A program made the position numbers and the translations under genes. DNA of 64,000 bases from Paroedura picta. Lineage: Eukaryota > Chordata > Lepidosauria > Squamata > Gekkonidae. The notes beneath the pieces are model-generated. The model was not told where the DNA came from, searched no databases, and saw only the letters and a list, made by a program, of their open reading frames with translations. This document shows positions 22,530-36,100 of this stretch, piece after piece (the first letter of the stretch is position 1; each line of letters starts with the position of its first letter). The stretch lies in the NCBI RefSeq assembly GCF_049243985.1, contig NC_135371.1:5047501-5111500 (forward strand). Reading direction: 5' to 3'.

Positions 22530-22840
22530 CCCTGGCTTGATCAGACTGAGAAGGGAGGATCTCAGACACAGACCGCCCCCATTGACATCTCATCCCCCAA
22601 ACTCAGTGGGACAAAGGGCTTTTATGCGACATACTTACCAATCCTTTTACAAGACATCTCCTTGCTCTTGGTTCTCATGTCAACATTGTTGGTTTCAAAT
22701 TCTACTTTAGAGAAGTCTCTGGAGCTTTGGTAAGATGCAGAATAAATCACCATGATTTGGATAATAGTAAGGGTAAGAATCTTCACCGTCCTAGAGTCTC
22801 TCTTTGGGTTTGACCCCAGGTGCAGAGAAGGAGACAACAT
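22530..22840 (-). promoter_or_regulatory. Conserved upstream block of gene B (putative promoter)
   Basis: Closest match to the A block. TATA-like GCATAAAA at 22627-22620, 203 bp from the ATG; second conserved box from 22741 (AATAAATCACCATGAT in plus reading). Confidence 0.55.
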
Positions 22841-23526
22841 GTTTGCCAGAACTCACCAACATGGCTCCACGTGGCTTGGGTCACGGAAGAGGCCCTTGAG
22901 CTTGGCCTGACTTTCAGAGGAAGTCTAGGTAACCATTAAGATATGGCAGATTATTGTCATGGAAAGTTTGATTCTAAAATGGCTACTGAAAAATGGGATA
23001 TGTTAACACGAAACATCAGTAAAAGTTGGGGCCAAGGGAAATAGGCCAGGGCAACCCGACCAGAAAGTTGGCAAATTGAAGTTAGAAACCTCAATAAAAC
23101 ATGCATGATCTTCAGGCACTTTTTGCCAAATATGTCATCATAAGGGTCCAAAATGATAATTGTGAGTATCTGATTGGACTAGACAGATGGGCCGATACAC
23201 CTGAAAAGAGTAGAAGAGACTGAAGGGGAAAAAAATACAAGAAGTCGGAGTGGGTGAGATGGAGGAATCAAGCCTCCTTTCTACTCTTTCTCTCTCTTGC
23301 TTCTTGTTTTCTTTCAGATACCAATAGAAAACCCCTCTCTGGAAATGGGGCTCTGATCCTCCTCAATGCTTCAGAATAGGTGAGAACACCAGTGTGCAAT
23401 TTCTGCTGTATTGATCTGCATCATTGTCCATGCTACACAGCGGAAATCCAGTGTGCCACGGAAAGAGAGACAACTTTCAAGGCCTCAAATAGAGCTCCTG
23501 TCCCAATGAAGAAGGCTTACTCAGAG
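22841..23526. other. Spacer upstream of gene B
   Basis: No gene or clear element seen. Confidence 0.4.
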
Positions 23527-23879
23527 CAGAAGGACATCTGACTTGTGCCATACTTGGATCCAGAAGTATGGAGTCCAGTTATTCTGCGTGCATTGACACC
23601 GTATCACCATCTTGTTGGTGCACAATTAAGACGAGTACATCCGGCATGAAGGATTGTGGATCATATGAGCTGAGAGATATATCACCTCAGTGGTCCAGTC
23701 CCGTGTCAAGTGCCACAAGCTTAGAGGTCACAAACAGAAGATGGAAGACCTTCCACAGACCAGCTCAACACTACACCTTCCTTCGCTTACATAGGCTTCA
23801 ATATCCTTAGCCCTTGGCATGCAAGACAAGAGGTCGGCAGGCCAAGAGCAAAAGTTGGGCTGTACTTTTCACACTCTTG

Positions 23880-25085
23880 AGTACAGTAGTGTGCCAAAAT
23901 ATTCATCTCCCTCAGTGTTCGTCCTGTTTTGTCACATTCCAACCTGGAACTAAGTGTTTTAGGATGCTTAGGGCTGATCCTGCATTGGGCAGGGGGTTGG
24001 ACTAGATGGCCTATATGGCCCCTTCCAACTCTATGATTCTATGATTCTAAGTTGGGTTTTGAGGGGAGAGGGTAGAACCATTTGGTTCTCACAACATGCC
24101 TACCTCATGAAGGTGCAAAATCCTTTTATTGTGACACAAACTATACTCAAGACAAGAAAAACAAAAATTGCGACTGTTCATAAGTATTCGTCCCCTAAAG
24201 TCAATACTTCGTAAAGCCATCTTTTGCTTCAATTACAGCTGCAGCAATTACAACTCTCTTGTCCTATGCCTCTATCTTCTTAGCACATTGAGCCACTGGG
24301 ATTTGGGGCCTTTCCTCAAGGCAAAACTCCTCCGAGTTAGATGGGTAGCGTTGGGGTACAGCAATCTTCAAGTCATGGCAAAGATTCTCACTTAGGTTGA
24401 GGTCTGGGCTTTGACTAGACCAGGACATGAACACTTTTCCCTTTAAACCATTCCAGTGTAGCGTTAGTTGTATATTTAGGGACATTGTCCTGCTGAAATG
24501 TGAACGTTTGTCCCAGTCTCAAATCTCTGGCAGACTCAAACAGGTTTTCCTCAAGAATTGGCCTGTATGTAACGTCATCCATCTTTCTTCAATCCTGACC
24601 GATTGTTCTGTCCCGGCTGACAAAAAACCTCCCCACCACGTGATCCTGCCACTGCCATGCTTCACTGTGGGAATGGTGTTCTTGAGGGTCATGGTAAGTG
24701 TTGGGTTTGCACCCCACACAGGTTGCAAAAACTTCAATTTTTGTCTCATCTGACCAGAGAACCTTGTTCCATGTCTTTGGGAGTCCACCACATGTAGTTG
24801 GGCAATTGCCCAACGTGTCTTCTTATTCTTTTCTTTAAGCGACGGCTTTTTTCTGGCCACCCTCTGTGGAGTATGTGGCCTAAAGTGGTCCTATGGACAG
24901 ATACTCCCATCTGCAGTGCAGTTCCTTCAATGTTATCCTTGGTGTTTTTGTGGCATCTCTGATTAATACCCTCCTTGCCCAGTCTGTGAGTGTCATAGTG
25001 TCTTCTCTTGGAAGGTTTGTAGTGGTAATATGTTCTACATTGGCCGTAACTGTTAACGACTGATCTCATGTAGCCCTTGTGGAAA
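23880..25085 (-). mobile_element. Tc1/mariner-type transposon, broken, interrupted by CR1
   Basis: Left terminal repeat about 23880-23950 (TGTGCCAAAATATTCATC, GTCACATTCCAACC). Transposase pieces on the minus strand in different frames: an N-terminal HTH part (24746-25069), a middle part with CVGCKPNTYHDP (24589-24813), and a C-terminal WSSQSPDLNLSENL (24264-24485). At least two frame changes; the right terminal repeat was not found. Same left end is upstream of gene A, so it predates the A/B duplication. Confidence 0.88.
23951..24047 (+). mobile_element. CR1 3' end inserted in Tc1
   Basis: TTTTAGGATGC to CTATGATTCTATGATTCT. The A copy (12899-12906) reads straight through, so this is later than the A/B split. 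Confidence 0.88.
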
Positions 25086-25234
25086 TCATTTATTCTTTTG
25101 TGTAAAACAGCAGTTTCTAATACTAGTTAAGAGTTGAGATGAGGCTCTTGCAGTTTCTATTTTTTAATGTTATTGTTATGATCATGTTAAGTTATTATTG
25201 TTATAATGCTATTACTGTTATCACCTGTTACTAC

Positions 25235-25372
25235 ATGTTATCTGTATCTTTTCCTGTTTCCTGTAAACTTCCCTGAGCTCTCAGGGAGGGCGGTATATAA
25301 ACATAAACATGAACATGAACATGAACATGAACATGAACATGAACATGAACATGAACATGAACATAAATATAA
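25235..25372 (+). repeat. L2-like tail and (AACATG)n hexanucleotide repeat
   Basis: CCCTGAGCTCTCAGGGAGGG then GGTATATAAACATAAAC and about 60 bp of AACATG units. Confidence 0.75.
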
Positions 25373-25465
25373 TAATAGTTTGACTGTACCAAAATCTACT
25401 TCAGATTCAGTTTTACAGAATAAGTTCTTACTCATTTTCTGTACTCATTTACCTCTCAGTGGTTA

Positions 25466-25742
25466 AAGAGCCAGCTTGGTGTAGTGGTTAGGAGTGTGGA
25501 CTTCTAATCTGGCAAGCCAGGTTTGATTCTGCACTCCCCCACATGCAGCCAGCTGGGTGACTTTGGGCTCGCTGCAGCACTGATAAAGCTTTCAGACTGA
25601 GCAGGAATATCAGGGCTCACCTGCCGCACAGAGTGTCCGTTGTGGGGAGAGGAAAGGGAAGGTGACTGTAAGTCTTTGGGTAGAGATTCCTTTGGGTAGA
25701 GACAAGTGGCATATAAGAACCAACTCCTTCTTCTTCTTCTAA
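25466..25742 (+). repeat. Sauria-type SINE, plus strand
   Basis: GAGCCAGCTTGGTGTAGTGG head (A box), GGTTTGATTCTGC (B box), body, tail ending in TTCTTC. Confidence 0.9.
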
Positions 25743-26007
25743 ACCCAAGTGGTTAGATAAACCTAAAGGTTGGAATTATTTAAATGCACTTGTGATCTCT
25801 TTACTATAGTAGTGGGCTAACCTTATAAAAATTATATAAACCTTATATATTTTGTCAAATATAACTGAAGGTGAATGCACCAAAACATTTTATATTTACT
25901 ACAAGCAAGATTAATAAGAACTTTAAGCAAGATAGATAAAGTATTCTTTATTCATATTTCCTTATAGATGGGCATGATATTGGGGTGACCATGGGTGGGC
26001 AGGTAGT

Positions 26008-26077
26008 TGTGGATCTTCTGCATTCTGCAAGGGGTTGGACCTTGTAGGTCCCTTCCATCTCTATGATTCTATGACTA
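26008..26077 (+). repeat. CR1 tail fragment
   Basis: GGGGTTGGACCTTGTAGGTC, then CTCTATGATTCTATGA. Confidence 0.7.
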
Positions 26078-26283
26078 AGCAAGTAGAGATCAACACGTAT
26101 CCTAAGGTGGCCATTCATAAGTTCTTAGGCATTTACCATGAGGATTTTAACTGTTACAATGCATGTGAAGGAAATTTCCCTCAATAGGATCTCAGATAGA
26201 TCACTTGTAAGGTGGGTTCACAGACAACACAGGCATTAGCATACCAGCAATGAAAAACACTGTCCTAAGAATCAAATTCCATC

Positions 26284-27182
26284 TTAACATCTCATCATGA
26301 GGTGATCCTTGATATTCAGATCAGGCCTCACTACAATGATGTAACATTTGGGGAGGAAGATGCAGCCCAGCAGCCCAGCACTGGAGGCCAAGATGGAGAA
26401 GACCTGCACGGCGACCATGTATTTCCCCTTCGTGCTCAGGTAGGTGGGCACAAAGGACACCCAAACACTGCAGAAGACCAGCATGCTGAAGGTGATCAGC
26501 TTGGCTTCATTGAAGCCCCCAGGAAGCTTCCTGGCCCGGAAGGCCACTGTGAAGGAGATGGCAGCCAGGAAGCCCATGTAGCCCAGGGCACCATAAAACA
26601 TGGCCACAGACCCTTCATTGCATTGCAGTATGATCTGTCCATGCTGGGAGTGCATGTCAAACTCTGGGAAAGGGGGAGAGATGCCCAGCCAGAGGGCACA
26701 GAAGCCAATCTGAACAGTGGAACAAGAAAGGACAATGGACTTTGCCAGACTCTTCCCCACCCATTTCCTCATCCTGTTCCCTGGCTGGGTGGCCATGAAG
26801 GCCACCACCACAGTGATCGTTTTAGCCAGAAGAGTAGACACAGCAACAGAGAAGATGATGCTGAAAGTGGTTTGTTGGAGAAGGCAGGTCACCCTCCTTG
26901 GCTGGCCGATGAATAAAATGGAGGACAGAAAGGAAAGCAGGACTGAGGTGAGAAGAATGTAGGTGAGGTCTCGGTTGTTGGCTCTGACTATTGGGGTGTC
27001 TGTATATTTAATGAAGATTCCTAGAATTAAAAGTGTGGCCATGGAGAAAAAGAGCACCAAAACAACAAGGACAATCCCCAAAGTTTCCTCATAAGAAAGG
27101 AAAGTAATCTCTTTGGGAATGCATCGAGTGTGGTCCAGGCTGGGATACTGATCTTCAGGGCAATTGGTGCAAAGTTCTGCAT
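26284..27182 (-). CDS. V2R gene C exon 6 (seven-transmembrane exon)
   Basis: 899 bp, stop TAA at 26286-26284. Linker [17 protein letters not shown], seven membrane segments, PKCY. At the codon that is CGA in B and E and a stop in D, this gene has CAA (Gln, 26877-26875). Confidence 0.94.
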
Positions 27183-30100
27183 CTGGAAGGAAAAAAGGGA
27201 CATGAGCATTGTCTTTATCTCATTCACACGCACCAAAATGTGTACTCCTTTGCTTTCCATAAAGCCAGATTCCATCAAGGGAAATATTTATGTCTATATT
27301 AACATGCACACACAGACATTTATGGCATTCCCTGTCCTATCTGTCTTAGGGTTCAAAGGTGCTAGCAAGTTAACAAGTTCAGGAACACAAAAATACCTGT
27401 TCCTTCACCCAATAAAAATACCCACACAGGACAACAACCATGTTTAAATCAGTGGTCCCCAACCTTTTTATTACCAGTGACTGGTCAATGCTTGACAATT
27501 TTTCTGAGGCTCGGGGGGTGGGAGGTAGTCTTTTGCCAAGGGATGTTGCTGCCGCCTGATCCCCTGCTCCACTTGCTTTCCCGCCGGTGCCCCTGACTTC
27601 CCGCCGCCCACTGGGGGGCGCTGCCAGCAGCAGCTGCGCAGTGCCACGCCAAGGGTGAGCCCTAACCATGGCGGCCGCTGGAGAGCACCAAAGGTGAGCC
27701 GGTGACAGAATGCCAGGGCAGCCCGTGAGGCAGCAGCTGGGGAGGAGGATGAAGAGGAGCCACGGTCCGGTAGCGACTGATCCATGGACCGGTACCAGTT
27801 CTAATGTGCATCTATTAGAACAACTGCAACAGTCAAAGAATATTTTTTGATTAAGAGTTTTGCTTACAGGTCAGTGTCAAAATTACACCCACAATAAGAT
27901 CAATGATAATACACCACTTTTTTTTTTTTAAATGAGGGATGGGGACAGGGATCCCCAACATCTCCAGCTTAAGGGATAATGTAATAGATGTGAAAGACCT
28001 TTCTCAGGGACTGCTTGTCTGGGTGGACAACTGTGATGGACCAATGGTCTGATACAGAAGAAGATGGCTTCATTTCCCCCATGCCTCCACGGCCCCCATC
28101 TTAGACTGCTGAAACATCCGGCGGAAGAGAAGGAGGCCTCCTTCATATTTTATTTTATTATTTTACTTTATTTATGTTTAGACTTCAATACCGCACACTC
28201 CCAGAGAACTGTCTCGTGGAGGTTTACAAAAAAGAAAAGTCACATAATAACCAATAAAAACATATGTAAAAAAAAACCCTTTAAAACACATGGCACCCAC
28301 AAAAAGATGGCAATATCCAGCTGACTGGGGGAAAAATTAAATCCCGTCCCACACCATGGAGCACCGAACTCAGTGTGGATGGCTGAAAATGGCTGGTAAC
28401 CAGAATGGTATGGCATAATCCCCCAGCACAGTCTTATGATTCTTGGTCCATTGTCTGTGGAAGCGTGCATGCACACGAAAGCCTTGAATAAAACTTTGTT
28501 GATCTTAAAGGTGCCTTATCCTAATAATGAAGGGCAAAGCTTATCCTAATAATGAAGGGCAACCAGGTTCTATCAACCACAAAAGCCATTGAAAGTGACA
28601 TAAGCCAATGGCGCCGAGCTTTTCTCCTCACAGACCACAATTTACCCAGTAGCCTTTCCCCATGAGGTCTTTCCTTTGAAAATTGGAAAAGACTAGTCCA
28701 CCGAGTTCTAGAACAACACTCATAAAACTACAGACTGATTATTTGTTGCACACCCAAGGGGATATCCATTTCTGCCATCACTCACCTTCCTGAGTGGAGA
28801 TGGTTCCTTCTCCACATGGAGAACAGTCATAGCAGCAGATGGGTTTACCCTCTAGGACCACTTTCACATATCCAGGGAGGCAGCTTTTGGTACACCTGGA
28901 AGCCGGCAGTGGCTGCAGAGAAAGACAAGGAGCGTTATCTGGGGCAAGAAGAACTAATTCATTTGGCAATAATATCTATGGGTGTTTCTGCACAAGGACC
29001 AATGTTGCCAATTGGTTCCACAACGCGAAAACGCTATTTTTAAAAGTGCAATCTCGGCGTTACGCATACCTGCCTTTATAGTGGAATCCAGTAGCGTTTC
29101 AATAATTTCCCACAGGTTTCCGGTCTAGCAAAAATCGCTAGAAAGGAAGCGATTTTTTCTGTGCTTTGTCCCGCCCCTGGCCGTCAATCAAACGAACAGC
29201 CAATGGGCTGTTGTTATCATGCTCCCGAAAAGCCCTTTTCCCTTTAAGAACAGTTTAAAAAAAAACACACGTTGCAACCATGCCTTGATTCCTCCTAACG
29301 TAGAGATCCATCTAGCTGGTGTGTGAGCTGGCAAGTCATCATTACCACGCTCCCCTGAGTGGAAAAAAAAATCCCCCCCGTACAGGCGCGATTTTCAGCC
29401 GAAAATAAAGGGAACTTGCAAACGGGGCTGTATTGTCCTTGGGGACTTAGGGGAGCTTTAAAGCACTTCTGTGGAGGGACTATAGCCGGAGAAGCCTCGC
29501 TGGGTGAATGAAGGCTCGCCGGTTCGTTGCTTTCTGCTCGCTCCGAAAAAAAAAATGGCGATCGCTTCGCCGGAAGTTTGGAGGAGAGAGCCAGGGGGAG
29601 GGACTTTGTTGGAACCGCAACAATGGGAATGCACAGGTCTTTTTCGCTAGTGTTGCAGATTGTTTGCAAGAGTGTAGCGCTTTTCGGAGGGTGAATGCAC
29701 TTTTCCCAATTTCCCTTTAAGCGCTACAACGAATCGCTTTTTGCGGGACTGTTTCAGGAGTGTTGCAGATTGTGTGCGACGTCATGTGGAACTGCAAATT
29801 AGTAGCATTTACAAATTGCAAGCCTTCTTCTACATTAAAGTAATGCGGAATGGACCTATGTCTTCATGAAATATCCGTGTGATTCAATGTTACATGTTAT
29901 GGGCTTATTGATAACAAATTTGATTATTGTTTTAAATGGAAGACTTATAAGACTCTTATGGAGGTGTCGTGTTTGGCACGACACAGAACTTTATATCTTA
30001 GGCAGCCTTGATAAATATAGAAAGGGCTGAATGAATTTCCCCACCTGCTTATACCAGGGCGGCCACACAATGGCATCCTGATCCATAGTCAGCCTTGGCT

Positions 30101-33100
30101 CCTCCGAGGCCTGTCTTTCGATACTCCCAACTTTCATGCTCAAGATGGAAAAGTTGGGAAAGATTATTGTGTTGACAATGTCCAAGTTGGCTTCGAGGTG
30201 CTCATTTTCACCCAAATGCATCCCATGCACAGAAGTGTTGGGAAATTGGTGGTGTCTCAGGAAGTGATGAAGCTAGAATCACAGAGAGAACAGCATTTAG
30301 AAGACAGAAGATTCTTCTGCAAACTGGTGGCAGCTGTGGTATTCTTCTTCTTGGTCCCTTTCATACATTTAGGTGTTTCGACATTGCTTTGCTCTAAGTA
30401 AGCAATGAAAAATTCTTCGTGGCAGCACAACTGTTGCCTCTTCCCAAACACTGAGGCATGCTGGGCTAAGAGGGAGTAATTAGATGAAGGTTCTGTGGTA
30501 GACCAAGGACTTAAATCTGTGTCTCCCAAACCCTAGTCCAACACATAACCACCAAACTGGCTTGGTTTTCAATGAAATGATCCAGAGCCAGAGCCATATC
30601 CTCAGATCTACAGTGGGTCATGCTTTTCTGTTGATCAATACAAGAAATCCTCCACTGGTGAATCCAGACCATCCCCTGCGTTCCTCAGATAATCATTCCT
30701 CCTCTGTCATTCTCACTTTGGGTGACTAAGATTCCCTTTCTGAGAGAGTTTAAGGTGTTGGTATTAACCTTTAAGGCAATACGCGGCTTGGGTCCTACTT
30801 ACCTGCGGGACCGTTTGGTTGCTTATTGTGCTCCTTCAGACCAACACGGCTACCCACTTGAATTCATCCTAGTGGATTATAGTATTTGTTAATCTGATTT
30901 TAGGCAGGCTGTTTTCTCTGTAAAATGTGACAAAGAATGTTTTTGCTTGTAAAAGAAGAGTTGGTTTTTATACCCTGCTTTTTGCTACCCGAGGAAGCTT
31001 TCTCTTCCCTTCCTCTCCCCACAACAGACATCCTGAGAGGGAGGGGAGGCTAAGAGAGCTCTGATAGGTCTGCTTGATCAAATGAGCCCAAGGTCAATCA
31101 GCTGGCTGCATGTAGAAGAAGAAGAAGAAGAAGAAGAAGAAGAAGAAGAAGAAGAAGAAGAAGAAGAAGAAGAAGAAGAAGAAGAAGAAGAAGAAGAAGA
31201 AGAAGAAGAAGAAGAAGAAGAAGAGTTGGTTCTTGTATGCCACTTTCCCCTACCCAAAGGAGGCTCAAAGCGGCTTACAGTCGCCTTCCCTTTCCTCTCC
31301 CCACAACAGACACCCTGTGGGGTGGGTGAGGCTGAGAGAGCCCTGATATCACTGCCCGGTCAGAACAGCTTTCTCAGTGCTGTGGCGAGCCCAAGGTCAC
31401 CCAGCTGACTGCATGTGGGGGAGTGCGGAATCAAACGTGGCATGCCAGATTAGAAGTCCACACTCCTAACTACCACACCAAACTGGGGAATCAAGCCTAG
31501 CTTGCCAGACTAGAAGCCACCGCTCCTTACCACTACACCATCCTAGATATGGTAGCAAGAATGTGGCTAGTGCTATGTTGGAAAAATGGAAGGCTGGAAA
31601 TACCATCACATGTTGACAATGGCTCAGTAGCCCCAGATTGTATCTGAACATACACGCTCTTTTTAGCTCCCCAGGAATGTAAAGGTCTCTCCCTATACTT
31701 TGTCCAGCAAACTGTCCTTCCAGCTGGAGATCCCAAGCATTGAACCTAAAACCTCCTGCGCTCAAAAGGGTTAATCTGGCGCTGAGCCACAGCCCTTCCT
31801 TGGCCCAGAACGGATTCCTTAAGAGCAAGTTGCCATGACTGAAAATGCGGACAGGCACCGGAGGTACCTAAAAAGGTGTGTCAAGATTCCTGAGTGAGGA
31901 ATGGCAACCCCTTGTTAAGAATTGGGTCTTTCAACGTTTCTTGAGGTATGTGGAAAATCAACACTGTTCCGCTCTGCATCCCAGCCAGTCCAGGCAGGAC
32001 TCTGGACAGAAGCGAATGTGGTAAAGATGAAGAAGGATGACTAAATGGGCACTCAGAGGGAACCCTGAGAGAGCCAGCTTGGTGTAGTGGTTAGGAGTGA
32101 GGACTTCTACGGTTTGATTCCGCGCTTCAACACATGAAGCCAGCTGGGTGACCTTGGGCTCCCCACAGCACTGATGAAGCTGTTCTGACTGAGCAGAAAT
32201 ATCAGGGCTCCCTCAGCGTCACCCACCCCACAGGGTGTCTGTTGTGTAAGCCGCTTTGAGACTCCTTTGGGTAGAAAAAAGTGGCATATAAGGACCAACT
32301 CTTCTTCTTCTTCAGTAATCTCAGGGCTCTCTCAGCCTCACCTCCCTCACAGGGGGTCTGTTGTGGGGAGAGGAAAGGGAAGGCGACTGTAAGCCGCTTT
32401 GAGACTCCTTTGGGTAGAAAAAAGTGGCATATAAGAACCAACTCTTCTTCTTCAGTAATCTCAGGGCTCTCTCAGCCTCACCTCCCTCACAGGGGGTCTG
32501 TTGTGGGGAGAGGAAAGGGAAGGCGACTGTAAGCCGCTTTGAGACTCCTTTGGGTAGAAAAAAGTGGCATATAAGAACCAACTCTTCTTCTTCAGTAATC
32601 TCAGGGCTCTCTCAGCCTCACCTCCCTCACAGGGGGTCTGTTGTGGGGAGAGGAAAGGGAAGGCGACTGTAAGCCGCTTTGAGACTCCTTTGGGTAGAAA
32701 AAAGTGGCATATAAGAACCAACTCTTCTTCTTCAGTAATCTCAGGGCTCTCTCAGCCTCACCTCCCTCACAGGGGGTCTGTTGTGGGGAGAGGAAAGGGA
32801 AGGCGACTGTAAGCTGCTTTGAAACTCCTTCGGGTAGAGAAAAGCAGCATATAAGAACCAGCTCTTCTTCTTCTAATGAGGATCATTTGTCTTAAATTCA
32901 GCAAAAAGGACAGTATTCCCAAGACAGTCAGAAACTGATTTTGGTTCAGAAATGTGCTAAAGGCCGCAGTATCCCAGTGTTGGGGTACCTCATTCTAGAT
33001 CTACAATAATCATTTCAAAGATCAACTTCTGATTAGTATTTTTAATTCCCGGAGAAATGGATACCTGCCATGGCTGTATTCGCTCATGTTCCAGACGGTC

Positions 33101-36100
33101 TCCACCAGCCCTCATCATCCTCTGAGACCTGGAGGAGTAGGCAGCATGTAAGGCATGGGCCACCGCCTGGATGGAGGTGTATGTTTTGTAGGCCCTGGGG
33201 GGCAAGAGTTCTTTGAGGACCTCCCAGGGCCTGTCTTGCAGCTCCTCTTTCTCTCTGAATCTCAGGTGGCCCCTCCCAGACCAAACTGGCTTTGCGATGA
33301 AGCGAGCAAATCCTTTCTCCATAAACTCCATGACAAGTGGGTTACACACTTGTAAATAGTGAAACATCATCCTTTTCTTTCTCTGGGTCACGACGGAGAG
33401 AGATCCGTGCATAGGGATCTCAAAGGGGGAGGGAGAACAAGTCAAGCTGATGAGGGAGTCCAACAAAGGAGTTGTGATCCAAACTTTACCCCCCCTGAGT
33501 TTCCTGTAATGTTCAATTCTTCGGATGAGCAATTCAACATACATCATGAATTCAACATCTCCGTAGAAAACAAAGACATTGACTTGGTCTTGAGAGAGAA
33601 ATGAAACTAAGCGTTGCACTCTTACGTCTGCCCAGTTGGTGAAGCCAACACCATGTTCTGAAATGCTCACTGCAAAGGCAACACAGATGCCGTTCCTAAG
33701 CATGAGGGATGTTAAAGTTCCCTTGAACTTTTCCGCGCTGCCGGGAGCAAAAAGGCCAACCCACGTCCATCGGAAATGCAGGAGCAGTCTGACAATCCCC
33801 AGGTATTGGGCTTCTTCTGGTGGAAACATTTGGTAGAGAAAAGGAAACTGAGTTTTATCCTTGAAAGCTGCCAAACGAAAATCATGACTGACCTAATGGG
33901 GGGGAAAAGTCACATTTGGAACTCATCTGAAACAAATGTCAATAGAGAGTAAATGAGAAAGGAAGAATGGCAGGGATTGTTTTCAGCTTAGAACTTTTCT
34001 GATGGAGATCTCAGGCACAGTGGTGAACTGAGTTCCCAGCATCCTAAGTGGGGGAGAGGTTTTGCCCTCAATATGACCTTGAACCATAAAAACCCAGGGC
34101 CTGCACCCCTCAGCAGGTCTTTGGGAAGGAATCCTAGAAATAACATCAAAGGTTTCGTTAGGAAAAAAACAAACACAAGGCAAATCACCTTGATGTAGAA
34201 GTTCTCCCATACAAAATAACTTCTGCTCTAAGGAAGCTTTAAAAGTCCATATTTCTAGATTTCCATACTCAGCCATCCTGGCCAGTCCTTGACCCACAGG
34301 TAGATGCATGAGGAGGCATCCTGATTGGCCTTCCAATTACTGCACCAGCCGGCTCTTCCAAACATTTTCAGCTTTGCCAAGAAGATGCATATGAACCGTC
34401 TAAAATTCTGTCTACCTGCTGCTCCCCGGGTCAACTAAGTGGGTTTCAAAGCCTTGTCTGGAGGGATGCAAATAAACCACCAGAGGAACTGAATCCTCTC
34501 TCAACCCCCTCTCAACTCTCCTAAAAGTTATTTTGATCTGATCCAGAAACCTTTCAAAGTCCATCCATGCGTCTTCAGAGATAGTAGCCCCATCCCTGGT
34601 TCATACCTGAGGGACCTTGTAGGTGCTCAAGAAGATTGAAACGTCAATGGAGATGTCAGACTGAGACCCTTCAAGAACAGCCAGCAGTTGATTCCTTCTG
34701 CCACATTGGTAGTTTAGGATGGTCTCCTGGCCAGAGGGAAGCAGGTCTATCAAAGCATCGTACGTCACCCTGGGATTGAAAGTGTTCTCATAGACGGTGT
34801 AGCCCAGGGTGGTATTATGAGGCAAGAGCCTGGGATTCTGGTTGATCTCGTGAACAGCCAATGAGAAGGCAAGGAGATTCCATTTCAGTCTTAGATCCAT
34901 CCTAGGAAATGTAAACATACGTTCTATATGTTTTATGTAAACCGCCCAGAGCTGTAGGGAAGGGCGGTATAAAAATCTAAATAAAATAAATAAATAAATA
35001 TACACCTGTCATATTATCAGGGGCTATCATGTCGATGCCTTAAGCTGGTATGGACCGATGCAGTTTTGATGGTTGGCAGGGATGATAATATGGAGATTTG
35101 TCTTAGAATCATAGAATCATAGAGTTGGAAGGGGCCATACAGGCCATCTAGTCCAACCCCCTTCTCAACGCAGGATCAGCCCAGAGCATCCTAAAGCATC
35201 CAAGAAAAGTGTGCATCCAGCCTTTGCTTGAAGACTGTCAGTGTCTGTTTTGTCTTGTTTGGGGATTGGCTGAACTAGTGGCAGCCAAGAAGGTGAACAC
35301 ACAGGAACACAGACTAAGCTGCCTTTAACTGAAGCAAACCTCTGCTCCAACAAAGTCAGAATTGCCTACACAGTTCCCCGGGATCTCAGGCTGTGGCCTT
35401 TCTGCCTCGTCCCTCATCCCTGGAGGTGCCAGGGATTGAATCTGGGCCCTTCTGTGCGCAAAGCAAAGATTCCTCCATTGAGCCACACTCCAGCACCTGG
35501 ATTCTCTATCACACAGTAGCCTTGGGGGCAGTTTCCCAGTGCCGGGTTGCCTATCAGAATACAGAATCTTCTTCCTAGGATTGATGCAGCTTGCATTGGT
35601 TCACAGTCAAGTTTATCAGGGCTGCCTAGCAAGAGAAAGAGGGATGTGAGAGAACCAGAAAGAGGTTCTCTCACATACTAATTGCCAGTCTGACCATACA
35701 CATCCCCCCCCTTCAAATGCAAGTCCCTCTGATTCCAACAGAAGCACAGTTCACAGAGCCTATCTAGAATTGGGCTTCAATCCGCCCACTACTCATTGTG
35801 TAAGGACATGGATTGGGTCCTCTGTTTCCCTTGGAGGAACAATGCTTACAAATCACCCTTCCGGGAGACCTGTGGTAGACCTATGGTAGTTAGGAGGGGA
35901 GCTCACCAACTCCATGTCTTCTCCTGTTTGAGAGGACTTTGTCAGGTGCATTCCTCCCAGATTCTTGGCAGTGGAAAACGCTTAGGAATATTTGCTCACT
36001 TATTAAATGCAGGAAAGAGAAGCAAAACAGCACATTGCTACGTGTTAATAAGAAAGAACCCCAAATTGTGTTCCATCACATACACTGAAAAGATTCACCA

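Noticed and set aside
32281-32895. Repeated 82-86 aa frames
   Set aside because: Translation of the 140-bp SINE-tail array.
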